The position numbers and the translations under genes were made by a program. This document shows positions 35,401-43,165 of a stretch of DNA of 64,000 nt, piece by piece. Every line of letters starts with the position of its first letter. The first letter of the stretch is position 1. This stretch comes from Malachius bipustulatus (lineage: Eukaryota; Arthropoda; Insecta; Coleoptera; Melyridae). A model generated the notes under the pieces. That model saw only the letters and a list, made by a program, of their open reading frames with translations, ran no database searches and was not told the origin of the DNA. Location: assembly GCA_910589415.1 (NCBI GenBank), contig OU342631.1:18476001-18540000 (forward strand), given 5' to 3'.

Positions 35401-37592
35401 TTTGTAGTTTACTTCTCACCACTTTAATCTACAAGAACGTTAATGTTTCTCCTATCGAAAGAGAATTTTCTGAACATCCTGATACCAAATACTTACTAAT
35501 TAACAGTTTTTTATCATGTCAGAACAACTTAAACATTTTAAAAATTAAAAGTGTGAACTGCCATGACATGCTACATTCGGATAATTCACTGTCAAAGCAA
35601 ATATTTATAATAATAATTATAATAATTAATATCAATGAATAATAATAATAATAGCTATACTATTGCGGAACGCGTATTTATTGTAAAAACGTATTACCTA
35701 CAGTGCTGGCAGTTTGCGAAGAGTTCGAGATTTGTTCTCAGTTCAGTATGAGGATAGACCCATACCGTCTTTGTGCACAATCCAAGGCATTTTAAGAAGC
35801 TTTGAAGAAACTGGAAGTGTAAAATAATAGTAGGTAGTATACTTACAGCCGAATTTGTATTATATCAATATTAATGTATTTTTAATAATGAATCAGGTGT
35901 TCGAAGACATGTTAATGCAGAACTAGAGGAACGGGTGCTAGCATTATTCAATGCAAATCCAACTACAAGTACGAGAGTTGTAGCAGAAGAATGTCATGTG
36001 TCTCGGGAACGTGTGCGAAATAATATCCTTACGAGACACAAATACCACCCGTACCGTACAAGCCGCAGTGTTATCAAGAGTTGTTGGCAATGCTGGAAGA
36101 AAGCATGTATTTTGTGAAGACATTATGGGACGTGCCAATCGGAATCGCCACTTTCTTTCATCAATTTGCTTTACTGACGAGTGCACGTTCACGCTAAATA
36201 ATGAACCAAACGTACAGAATACAAGATACTGGGCACAACAAAACCCGAGGTTACAACTTTTGACAAGAACCCATCAGTACCCTCAAGAAATTAATATTTG
36301 GGCAGGAATTTTTAATAATCAAATTCTTGGATAGTTTGAAATAATAGGCAATTTAAAATCATAAAATTATTTGGAACTTTTGTTAAATAATGTATGTCCT
36401 GCATTAGACGAAGTTGCAAATGAAAATCGGGAAGTCTGGTTTCAGCAAGATGGCTGTCGAGCTCACTTTGGAGTAGGTGTAAGAACCTACTTAAACGAAT
36501 TTTTTCCTAACCATTGGATTGGCCGCGGTGGTACTATTAACTGGCTGGCCATGTCTCCCGATTTGGCACCTTGCTACTTTTTCTTGTGGGGTCACCTTAA
36601 AAACATAATGTATAGAACTCGTCAACCAAATATTAATTCTTTGAGGGACGTAATCTTTGCCGAATGTGCACTCGTCAATAACCAACAACTCGCACAAGTT
36701 CGAAGGGCATTTTATAATAGGGTGGGATATTGTTTACATCAATATGGAGGACTATTTGAATATTTGTTTTTCACTTGTTTATTTTTAATAGTTAATTTTA
36801 TCGTTGCTTCGCCACTGCAGGAACTACTGCTACAATTGCTGTTTCTTTAAATTGTCTTACGGTAAAACAAAATGATGGTAAATGAGGATTTTCGTAATTT
36901 TTTAATAACGTTCAGTAAGAATTAAAATAAATTGAATAATTTAAAATTATTCAAATTTGGCAAGTCATGACTCATCTCTTAATTTTGAAAATGTTTAACT
37001 TATTCTGTCATCTTTAAAAAACTGTTAATTATTAAGTATTTGGTATCAGCATGCTCAGAAAACAATTATCTTTCGATAGACACCATTACCGTCGTTCTTG
37101 TAGATAAAAGAGGTGAGAAATAAACTGCAAATGTGAAAAATTTAATGAAATAAAAATATTAAATGAATCGATATACCCGCATAAAAATAAAATACCCATT
37201 AAATATTTAATGGACGTGTATGAAATTGACTGGACGTTTTTATCAGAGTTTAGGAAGTGGAATAAAAATATCGATCGTTTTCTAATTAAGATACCGGAAA
37301 ATTACATTACAATCAAAATAGATTTAATTCGGCCCTCGAAATAGATCAAAGTGGATGCGTAGGTATATTATCAACAAAGTGGCCCACTTCTAACACATCT
37401 TACTGAAGACTAAAGCAATTAAATTTTTATTTATAAAATGCTTATCTCTCCTGGTAGAGGTAACTTAACTTAAATATGAATGAAGCTAATAAAAAGTCTA
37501 TAAAATTAAGGTACTCACGTGAAAAAAAGCACTGACAGGAAGTTGGCTTTGTCCCTGGGATTCGGGACGGCGTTTTCTTTGGAAGTATCCAT
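11465..37592 (-). CDS. ABCC-subfamily full transporter, MRP4 / lethal(2)03659-like (gene B, 13 exons, two giant introns)
   Basis: Paralog of gene A with the same inferred role. Exons in transcript order: 37592-37519, 26836-26726, 16116-15768, 15692-15470, 15410-14748, 14498-14053, 13977-13783, 13723-13133, 13077-12927, 12863-12633, 12566-12274, 12212-11797, 11738-11465. All junctions are GT-AG and phases match; total 4017 nt, about 1338 aa. Seven exons (74, 111, 223, 446, 151, 231, 293 nt) have the same length as in gene A. Exon 5 is continuous where gene A has a 64-bp intron. NBD1 has [23 protein letters not shown] and LLDDP. NBD2 has [23 protein letters not shown] and LMLDEAT; then AHRLNT. 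Introns 1 (26837-37518) and 2 (16117-26725) exceed 10 kb and are full of mobile elements. No break in the reconstructed frame, so probably functional if the long introns are spliced. Confidence 0.9.
14556..14690. repeat. GTCTTG-rich hairpin repeat in gene B intron
   Basis: The segment is built from repeated gtcttg/caagac words. The left half (cttgcagtcttggtcttgg) is roughly complementary to the right half (gcagtcgcaagaccaagac), giving an imperfect stem-loop. It occupies most of the intron between exons 14053-14498 and 14748-15410. I read it as a small MITE or a simple repeat derivative; no coding capacity. Confidence 0.6.
16225..17760 (-). pseudogene. Decayed jockey/R1-like non-LTR retrotransposon (RT fragment)
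   Basis: A (TTTA)n tract at 16230-16257 marks the 3' tail of a minus-strand element. Upstream, in broken frames, are recognisable RT blocks: [20 protein letters not shown] (17294-17500), [20 protein letters not shown], and LYAGDLKI in place of the catalytic YADD (16904-17170). Still further 3' is a [17 protein letters not shown] block near 16800. An Asp-to-Gly change in the YxDD box plus several frame breaks make it non-functional. Residues such as [18 protein letters not shown] near 17570 show that it extends to at least 17.7 kb. It lies at the 3' end of gene B intron 2, about 110 bp from exon 3. Confidence 0.8.
18204..20718. mobile_element. Fold-back (FB/MULE-type) element with 9-bp target duplication
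   Basis: The ends are aggtccctaatttaagca at 18204 and its reverse complement ending agggacct at 20718. They are flanked by a perfect 9-bp direct repeat, gtatttgaa, at 18195-18203 and 20719-20727. The terminal inverted repeats run inward for a few hundred bases, including a ttacacctgactttttttaa block, and then enter a long tandem array. Nine-base target duplications plus arms grading into tandem repeats are the hallmarks of Drosophila FB and MULE-type fold-back elements. No transposase is present, so it is non-autonomous. Open frames inside are by-products of the repeat. Confidence 0.88.
18600..20525. repeat. Minisatellite, about 155-bp unit, roughly 12-13 copies
   Basis: Each unit contains caaatcctagcacgaaaaag, a T-run, cgtttttccggaaaat, agctaggaacagctcgaaaa, ctcattgagtagctcg and gagtacgtatactttcaaaa. 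Copies start near 18605, 18754, 18908, 19067, 19198, 19347, 19502, 19660, 19814, 19967, 20119, 20251 and 20410. Two units are shortened to about 131-132 bp by the same internal deletion. Blocks around 18985-19320 and 20035-20370 share private variants and are about 1055 bp apart, which suggests a multi-unit duplication. Confidence 0.9.
21337..21405 (+). repeat. Possible tRNA-derived SINE fragment
   Basis: The stretch has an A-box-like tagcctggcggtt followed about 50 bp later by a B-box-like gagttcgtttccc, with a cgcgtggttcagtgatccca spacer. This is the layout of a degraded tRNA-derived SINE head. No proper tRNA cloverleaf or anticodon arm is apparent, so a functional tRNA is unlikely. Confidence 0.4.
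22001..23345 (+). pseudogene. Broken mariner transposon
   Basis: Translated pieces in changing frames match mariner transposase in order: [15 protein letters not shown] near 22460; [20 protein letters not shown], then FVPRLMTDD (22464-22730); [10 protein letters not shown], then [15 protein letters not shown] and GVVHHEY (22759-22959); then FETIPEIK and a GGEYFEMD-like C terminus near 23325. Several frameshifts and stops separate these, so it cannot encode transposase. The outer edges gggtggcccatcgaaaa and the complement of gagatggaccca look like worn terminal repeats. It lies in gene B intron 2, inserted opposite to the host gene. Confidence 0.88.
23374..23571. mobile_element. Short MITE with roughly 45-bp inverted ends
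   Basis: The left arm (aaatcgcactgcactgcggt, then tattttgtttgtcatggttact) is mirrored by the right arm ending with the complement of aaatcgcacttcactgcggt. It is about 200 bp long and non-coding, and sits directly downstream of the mariner fossil. Confidence 0.75.
26104..26367. mobile_element. 264-bp MITE
   Basis: The left end aattcagtacctcagagcta is exactly mirrored at the right end (tagctctgaggtactgaatt), with complementarity continuing to about 32 bp. The interior is non-coding and AT-rich. It lies about 360 bp from exon 2 of gene B. Confidence 0.85.
26726..26836 (-). CDS. Coding exon 2 of ABCC gene B
   Basis: The minus strand has a tgcag acceptor before 26836 and a gtaag donor after 26726. 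The 111-nt exon encodes [16 protein letters not shown], then [19 protein letters not shown]. Gene A exon 2, also 111 nt, reads YTVPMFKKGYTKVLDV, then DLHRPISCDKSKELGDRAE. This is the conserved pre-TMD1 segment of MRPs. It lies more than 10 kb from both neighbouring exons. Confidence 0.92.
28221..28249. repeat. Perfect 10-bp stem hairpin
   Basis: atcacgtagg and cctacgtgat flank a nine-base loop. The surrounding sequence shows no longer inverted repeat, so it may be the core of an old palindromic element or chance. Confidence 0.5.
31073..33007. mobile_element. Second fold-back element with mirror-image tandem units
   Basis: The left end tcgggtgaagttagcaacg matches the complement of the right end. 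Unique arms of about 200 bp lead into tandem units of about 175 bp, each carrying a gttctgggcccggacaagac block. There are four units in one orientation (about 31310, 31485, 31660, 31832) and four in the opposite orientation (about 32085, 32262, 32428, 32602), with the axis near 31955. A possible imperfect 9-bp target duplication, gttttttaa/gttttttat, lies at 31064-31072 and 33012-33020. No transposase; the open frames inside are repeat artefacts. Confidence 0.85.
32791..32940. mobile_element. 150-bp MITE nested in the right arm of the fold-back element
   Basis: The ends gcccgtattcacaaa and tttgtgaatacgggc are inverted. The left arm of the host element preserves the empty site: it reads continuously through the complement of gactatgtaattaaatt. 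TA dinucleotides flank the insert, fitting a Tc1/mariner-type MITE. The insertion is therefore younger than the fold-back element. Confidence 0.85.
33425..33975. mobile_element. Degraded palindromic repeat with one TACAGGG end
   Basis: The left end tacagggtgtatattattgt begins an arm containing gacagattctttggtcaaaa. The right half carries the complement (ttttgaccaaagaatctg) near 33940. The arms pair imperfectly over about 250 bp, and the right terminus is lost. Confidence 0.7.
35396..37137 (+). mobile_element. DDE transposon with terminal inverted repeats of about 115 bp
   Basis: The sequence from about 35398 (tttgtagtttacttctcacc, then tctacaagaacg, gataccaaatacttac, attaacagtttttt) is mirrored at about 37020-37135 with modest divergence. 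Between the ends is a transposase pseudogene. The long TIRs and the transposase type suggest the Tc1/mariner (IS630-like) superfamily. The exact ends and target duplication are uncertain by a few bases. It lies in gene B intron 1, near exon 1. Confidence 0.82.
35650..36850 (+). pseudogene. Broken DDE transposase (DUF4817/HTH-type, IS630-like)
   Basis: Blocks occur in order but in different frames: [16 protein letters not shown] near 35653; pieces resembling [40 protein letters not shown] (35935 on); [19 protein letters not shown] (35996-36334); then [13 protein letters not shown] and [20 protein letters not shown] (36371-36850). These cover an N-terminal helix-turn-helix and the DDE core (TDE, QQDG, SPD). 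A gt...ag interval at about 35817-35895 could be a real intron. A stop at 36332-36334 and frame shifts around 35760 and 36100 break the gene. Family members usually read LAPCDFFLWG, so the Tyr here may be a further lesion. Confidence 0.78.
37519..37592 (-). CDS. Coding exon 1 of ABCC gene B
   Basis: The minus strand reads ATG at 37592-37590 and then [20 protein letters not shown], ending TTC AC before gtgagt. Gene A exon 1 is also exactly 74 nt and reads MDTTKENTVPNP, with the same phase-2 donor. The exon is too short to find as an open frame alone; the paralog is the main evidence. Confidence 0.88.
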
Positions 37593-38285
37593 AATTAACA
37601 ACTATACTAAACGAGTGATCAAAGGAAACAGCGACAGGACTATTATTCCTTAGTACCATTGACTTGGTTTAATTATAGACGGTTCGATACGAACACGCGA
37701 TTCTGGAACTCTGGATCTGGATCTGAATCTGGAACCAGCAGCACTAGCACTGGCACAGGCACAGGCACTAGCACTACAACTGGCACTCTCCAGCAACAAG
37801 AAGTCTTCCTTTGTATAACTAAATTTAATTCACCAGCACAAACACCCTAAATTTCATGCACTTGATCCAGTCAAAATTATCTATTTTCGGACTTCTCACA
37901 GGGTCGCAGACGCTATTCGCATTCAAAGACTTCTCGTTCTTCAGACTAAGCGGTATGCGCTATTCCAGGAATTCTTAAATGTTAATAATGTAAAACTGGC
38001 CAATAATAACCCTTCAACCGAATTGCTGGTTTGGACGTCTGAGATCACTGAAGAGTGGAGCAGAAATTCAAAGGGGATAATTAAGATGCGGATCTATAAT
38101 TTACTCGTTTTGTAGGTAGATGGATTGATGATGACGTGACCGTTCTTAAATCGCTGTAGTTGAGAGATGCCTTGCGTTGCGAGTTGTGGAGCAGAGCTGA
38201 TATTATCTGCAAAGAAAATTATATCGATTAGTTTATAGTTTGTAAATTGTTCGTAAATTGGAATTATTAATTTGATAGTTCATTA
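37593..38285 (-). promoter_or_regulatory. 5' flank of ABCC gene B, with low-complexity tract
   Basis: This lies directly upstream of the gene B start codon and should contain its 5' UTR and promoter. A (GGCACA/AGCACT)-type low-complexity tract lies at 37737-37787. No convincing promoter motif is visible. Confidence 0.35.
37737..37787. repeat. Low-complexity (GGCACW)n tract
   Basis: Degenerate six-base units such as agcactagcactggcacagg repeat for about 50 bp. It lies about 150 bp upstream of the gene B ATG. The short open frame across it, rich in Gly, Thr and Ser, is an artefact of the repeat. Confidence 0.75.
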
Positions 38286-39178
38286 TACAGGCTGTCCCAT
38301 TTTAATGTCCCACCCCGGATAACTTTTGTCAGTGACCTTAAAACAAAAATTGTTTGGTATAAAAGTTGTACAACTTGGAGGGGGACATTCGATGGCACTA
38401 ATACTTTTGACCTTGGGTACAAGGTTCAAGGTCATTCAAGGTCAACTTTGTTTTTTTTTAATGGAACTTCCAATTTTTGACATCGGCAATCGATTGCGCG
38501 TGAAAAAATATGAGACTTTTGTCTGAAACTTTTTTTCTGAAAACGCAAATTTTCTCAATTAATTTAGCCTTCAAAATTGAGAATTTTAAAAATTTTTAAT
38601 TTTCAACTCGAAAATGGTGAGGTTTAGAAGAGAACCACAAGTTAGATTTTTCATCAAGAAAAGTTTAATTATTCCTTTGGTACAAGCAGCTCAAAATGAA
38701 CAATTTTTCATCAAGAAAAGTTTAATTTTTCATTCGGTACAAATTGCTCAAAATTAACGAAAACTCTGTTCTCAGCGCCTGTGTTCAAGAAAACTCGTGA
38801 CGGTTCCTTGCGCAAATCCAAGCACTTTTTGTCTCTTGCGGATTTTCTTAGAAAGCTACCATTCTCGAGTTAAAAATTCACAAAGCTTAAAAAATTTAAT
38901 TTTGGCAACTGCATAAGTCGATTGAATTTGCGTTTTCAGAAAAAAAGTTTCAGACAAAAGTCTCATATTTTTTCACGCGCAATCGATTGCCGATGTCAAA
39001 AATAGAAAGTTCCATTTATTGACCTTGAATGACCTTGAATATTGTATCCAAGGTCAAAAGTATTAGTTCCATCAAATGTCCCCCTCTAAGTTGTACAACT
39101 TTTGTACCAAACAATTTTTGATTCAAGGTCACTGACAAAATTTATCCGGGGTGGGACATTAAAATGGGACAGCCTGTA
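38286..39178. mobile_element. 893-bp palindromic MITE with TACAGGCTGTCCC ends
   Basis: The left end tacaggctgtcccattttaa is perfectly mirrored at the right (ttaaaatgggacagcctgta). Complementarity continues through a ccggataa block, a gatggcacta/ttagttccatc block, and a gcgcgtgaaaaaatatgaga block, giving arms of over 300 bp. TA flanks each side. Non-coding. Confidence 0.88.
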
Positions 39179-39611
39179 TAGGGTGTTTCAAAACATGTGT
39201 CGGAAAATAAAATATGTGAGTCCCTGCCTTGTTCTAAGAAAAAAAGTTTCTATTAACATGGGTCCAAGTGCTGGTAACATTTGGGGAATGATTAAAGCTC
39301 ACTTCACCTAACACGATATTCCTGGTGTTAACCTCATCTGACCCCTGGCGTTTTCCGTTTCTCCACTGAGCTACCTTGGGACAAGGGTACGGTAGAGGTA
39401 GACGTACCTACCATATATGTGACTCAGGTAATTGGGAACATTTTTCCCGGGAGAGTAAACCCTCAACAAAAATCTGGCGCCAGATAAATCCGTTGAACTC
39501 AAGGCAGGTCCGGCCAGTGAATTTCCCAGTAAGCCCGAGATCGTCCGTTACACTGTATCTTGAAAACGAAGCATTTGTGGACCCATGTTTATATGAACTT
39601 TTAATTTTCTA
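39179..39611. mobile_element. Partial palindromic repeat abutting the previous MITE
   Basis: It begins tatagggtgtttcaaaacat immediately after the right end of the preceding element. An internal aacatgggtcca near 39258 is mirrored by tggacccatgtt near 39579, so at least part of a second palindrome is present. The right terminus is not recognisable. Confidence 0.5.
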
Positions 39612-40811
39612 ATCATTCAAACAATCGCCTCTTAAATTTATTGTATAATAGCACCTGTATAATAAAAAATAATTTCAAAATAACTATTTAGTAAACAGGA
39701 AGTTACTGTAAGCGTTCACACAAAGCAAGTTTATACTGCGGTATGTAAGTACTTCTAATAAAAGAAATTATTTTTGGTAAAGATTTTTCACATAGAGTGT
39801 GTGTAGGGTGTAGGTGCATCGTTGCTATTATTATAATAAAAGTGGGAAAATTATAAGGCTTGTCCATCGCATATAAGGATATAAATAATGCAATAAACGT
39901 CATTATACGCTACCATTATTAAGCATGATTCCCGGAGAAGTAACTTCATATTTTATAGAATAATTTGTAATCCTCAACCTTAGGAGTCACATTATAATAT
40001 ACCTAATGGACAAATTTACAAGCCTTCTCCTTGAAAAGATTGATGTAAAAGCAATAACCCTAAGAGCACTGCAATAAAAATTTATGTTATTTATTATGTG
40101 TTTTGATGTCCTTGAGTTGAGATGTATTTAAGCAGTAAGTATGTATGTAATATCGTATTGATATAATATTTAATTCACACTAGCTCCTGAGAAATTTCAC
40201 ACATTATTTGTAGATGGATAGACAAGTGGACGACCACTTCAAAATTAAGTAGGAAATAAGTAATTGAAATAACACATTAAATACCTAATAATAGATATTG
40301 ATTGCAATTATTGTTTTTGGAATCAATAGGTACTTCTACTTGCTAATAAAAAAATGTTGCAGTCTCTAAACGTTTCTAAAATCGTTTACTGAATTACTTA
40401 ACGATCTTTTTTTTCTAAATATCTAATTAGTTTAAAATATATTAAATAATAATTACTTTAGATAGATGATGAGCCCATTTAATAGATGACTTCGAGTTCT
40501 CTCGCGTATAAATACCAATCTGGTCGTTGTTACGATTATTATTATTGCAAAGATTATTTTTAAATAAAAAAATTCCAAAAACTGGAACTGTCAATAACCA
40601 CAGAACCACATTAATTACATATTTACTAAAAATTTTATAGTTACCAGGGTGTAGTAATTTATTTAAGTACCTAATTTAATAAATAGAAAAGATATATTTA
40701 GACACATTTCATATTTCAAAAACCCGGTTGGCCAAGAAGCAGTGGCTTGGAAAAAAGTGAACAAACAACTCAGAACAGGAGGAGAAAAATTTTTTTGACC
40801 GAAACAAATGC
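39612..40811. other. AT-rich non-coding spacer
   Basis: No gene, repeat family or RNA recognised. It runs up to the outer edge of the giant palindrome, with no target-site duplication visible at that edge. Confidence 0.5.
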
Positions 40812-40850
40812 TACGAAGGCGTAGAAGCGCCACACGAGTTTTATTTTTAA

Positions 40851-41194
40851 AATTCCGAGTTTAAACTCGGAATTCCGACTTTAAACTCGGAATTCCGACT
40901 TTAAACTCGGAATTCCGACTTTAAACTCGGAATTCCGACTTTGAACTCGGAATTCCGACTTTGAACTCGGAATTCCGACTTTAAACTCGGAATTCCGACT
41001 TTGAACTCGGAATTCCGAGTTTAAAGTCGGAATTCTTAGTTTGAACTCGGAATTCCGAGTTTAAAGTCGGAATTCCGAGTTTAAAGTCGGAATTCCGAGA
41101 TTAAACTCGGAATTCCGAGATTAAAGTCGGAATTCCGAGATTAAAGTCGGAATTCCGAGATTAAACTCGGAATTCCGAGATTAAACTCGGAATT
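40851..41194. repeat. Left array of self-complementary 20-bp satellite, 17 units
   Basis: The unit is aattccgagtttaaactcgg. Because aattccgagtttaaactcggaatt equals its own complement, the array is a palindrome of palindromes. Variants include gactttaaactc, gactttgaactc, gagtttaaagtc, gagattaaactc and one unit with aattcttag. Confidence 0.95.
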
Positions 41195-41420
41195 AGGGGC
41201 GGGCCTAGCAGGTGTGCTATGATTGGCCCGCACGCAGGCGGCAAGTTCATAGGGGCTGCGGGCGGAAGTAAAAATCCGATCATAAATCATAACAATAACA
41301 AAAAGTATCAAAATATCATGATAGACTTAGTTATTACAGTGTAGCACAAACATTGCCTTCATAGTATTAAGTTCTGAATCCATACTGCACTAAATTTTTA
41401 ATCCATCGATAGTCACTGGC

Positions 41421-41533
41421 TTGTTCCCCGGCATTATAGCCATCCTATGTATTTTCTTATGAAAAAGGGCGGATAATTTTCAGTCGTCCTTGCGGACGCC
41501 GAATATCTTAGGATGGCTCTGGCCGGGGAACAA
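41421..41533. mobile_element. 113-bp hairpin element (left arm copy)
   Basis: The ends ttgttccccggc and gccggggaacaa, with inner tagccatccta / taggatggct, form a stem-loop. The loop includes gtccttgcggacg, itself a small hairpin. An identical copy, inverted, lies in the right arm. Confidence 0.75.
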
Positions 41534-42617
41534 CCCGATTCAGCTTGTTTTATAATAAAAGTTTATAACGAAGGCTTTGACCATATTGAGACTAGATGTT
41601 GGCTCTAACGTAACTCCATTCAACTCTACAGGGTGTTTCACCAGCAGACCGACATAGCTTAGGTAGGTATTATAAGTTTTTCAAGTCGATTCGGGATCTG
41701 GTATTGAAATTATTCTTAGACCCTTCCATCGGATGGAATTTAATGAAATTTGGTAGATATGCTCTGCTAATGACACCTAATACCTCGCATTTTTCTTCGA
41801 TTCGAAAACTGCAGGACCGTACTTAATTTTTCAGGTCTCTATCGGTTTTCTTAAAAAGTTCACCCTGTATTATGCATTTTCTTCAAAGTTTAGTACCATT
41901 TTCTACATGAAAATTGCTACAATTGCGGTAAAAAATTACTTTGCACTATTAAACTGAATTGAGAAGAAAATGAAAAATTTTTAGTTTTTTCAGAATTTCA
42001 ATTTATGGTTGTTACTAATTTTCGAAAACCCAAATGTGATTTTTTTAAACTTATGTATTTTGTTGCTATTTCGAATAAATTTGCTTGATCTACAGATTTA
42101 GCCAAGATTAGGAACCACTCTAGATTTTTTCGAGCTAACAATAAGTTTTAATAAGAAAAACAGGTAAAAGAAGAAATGGTAATTTTGCTGATAACCCATA
42201 ACAACACATAAGCGTTTAAAAAATACAATTTTAGCACATAAACAAATAAGCGAAACAGAAAGAAAAATATCAAAAAAGTATGGTGGCCTGTTTGAACATT
42301 ATCTGCACTGAATTGCAGTTTTTCTTCCCAAAATTTGTGTTGATATTTTTCTTTCTGTTTCGCTTATGTACTTATTTGTTTATGTGTTAATGTGCTAAAT
42401 TGTGTTACTTATACGCTTATATGTTTGTTTGTCATTAAAATTACCATATCTTCGTTCAGTTGGTGTTCTTATTAAAACTTGAGTTTTTTCTTGTTAAAAC
42501 TTATTTTTAGCTCTAAAAAAATCTATAACTTTCTCTAATCTTGGGTAAATCTGCAGATCAAGCAAGTTTATTTGAAATAACTACAAAATATTTATGCAAG
42601 TTTTAAGAAATAACATT

Positions 42618-42955
42618 AACTCGGAATTCCGAGTTTAAACTCGGAGCCTAGCCTATTTGCCGTCTACGTGGCGATACAAAAATTGCCGCCCCTCGCCCCC
42701 CTCTTAAGAAGAAATGTCTACCAATGGGAGGGCAAAAACCAATTTTTTGTAGGTAAAAATTAAACACCAATAGAAACGTTATTTTAGATTAGGTAAGTTC
42801 TGCTGCACCGCGGGGCTTATTGGTGCGAAATATATCCCCCGAAAATCAGGGGGGTTCGAGAAATTATTTTGAAAAAACAAGTGCGAAAATGTTAATCACA
42901 CTAAGCAATAACAACATTCATACTGGTAGATTTTAGCGTTACCGGACAATATATG
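42618..42955. other. Satellite remnant and spacer inside the giant palindrome
   Basis: Directly after the left arm comes a short satellite remnant (actcggaattccgagtttaa, to about 42645). Unique GC-richer sequence without coding signal follows. It has no counterpart in the right arm, so it marks the asymmetrical centre. Confidence 0.6.
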
Positions 42956-43165
42956 TATAGGGTGTTTCACCAGCAGACCGACATAGCTTAAGGGTTGGTG
43001 TAGGTTTTCAAGATAATGATTCGGGATCTGGTTTTGAAATTTTTCTGAGGCCCTTCGTTTCGATGTTACAGGGTGATTCATGCATTTTGCCGAAATTTTT
43101 GATGAGCAGTATCTTTTGAACGAATTGATAGAATTTATGGAAATTTGGTAGATATGCTCTGCTAA

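Larger units (their letters stand above)
26837..37518 (-). other. Gene B intron 1 (about 10.7 kb), swollen by mobile elements
   Basis: Gene A's corresponding intron is 55 bp (2218-2272). This one contains a short (GGTGCT)n-like tract near 27070, a small hairpin at 28221-28249, a fold-back element (31073-33007), a palindromic repeat (33425-33975) and a DDE transposon (35396-37137). The remaining stretches, notably 26837-31072 and 33976-35395, hold nothing recognisable beyond an isolated tcaccctgta terminus near 29700. Confidence 0.85.

Noticed and set aside
40851..41194. CRISPR-like array
   Set aside because: Units are contiguous 20-bp satellite copies without spacers, in an intron-bearing eukaryotic sequence.
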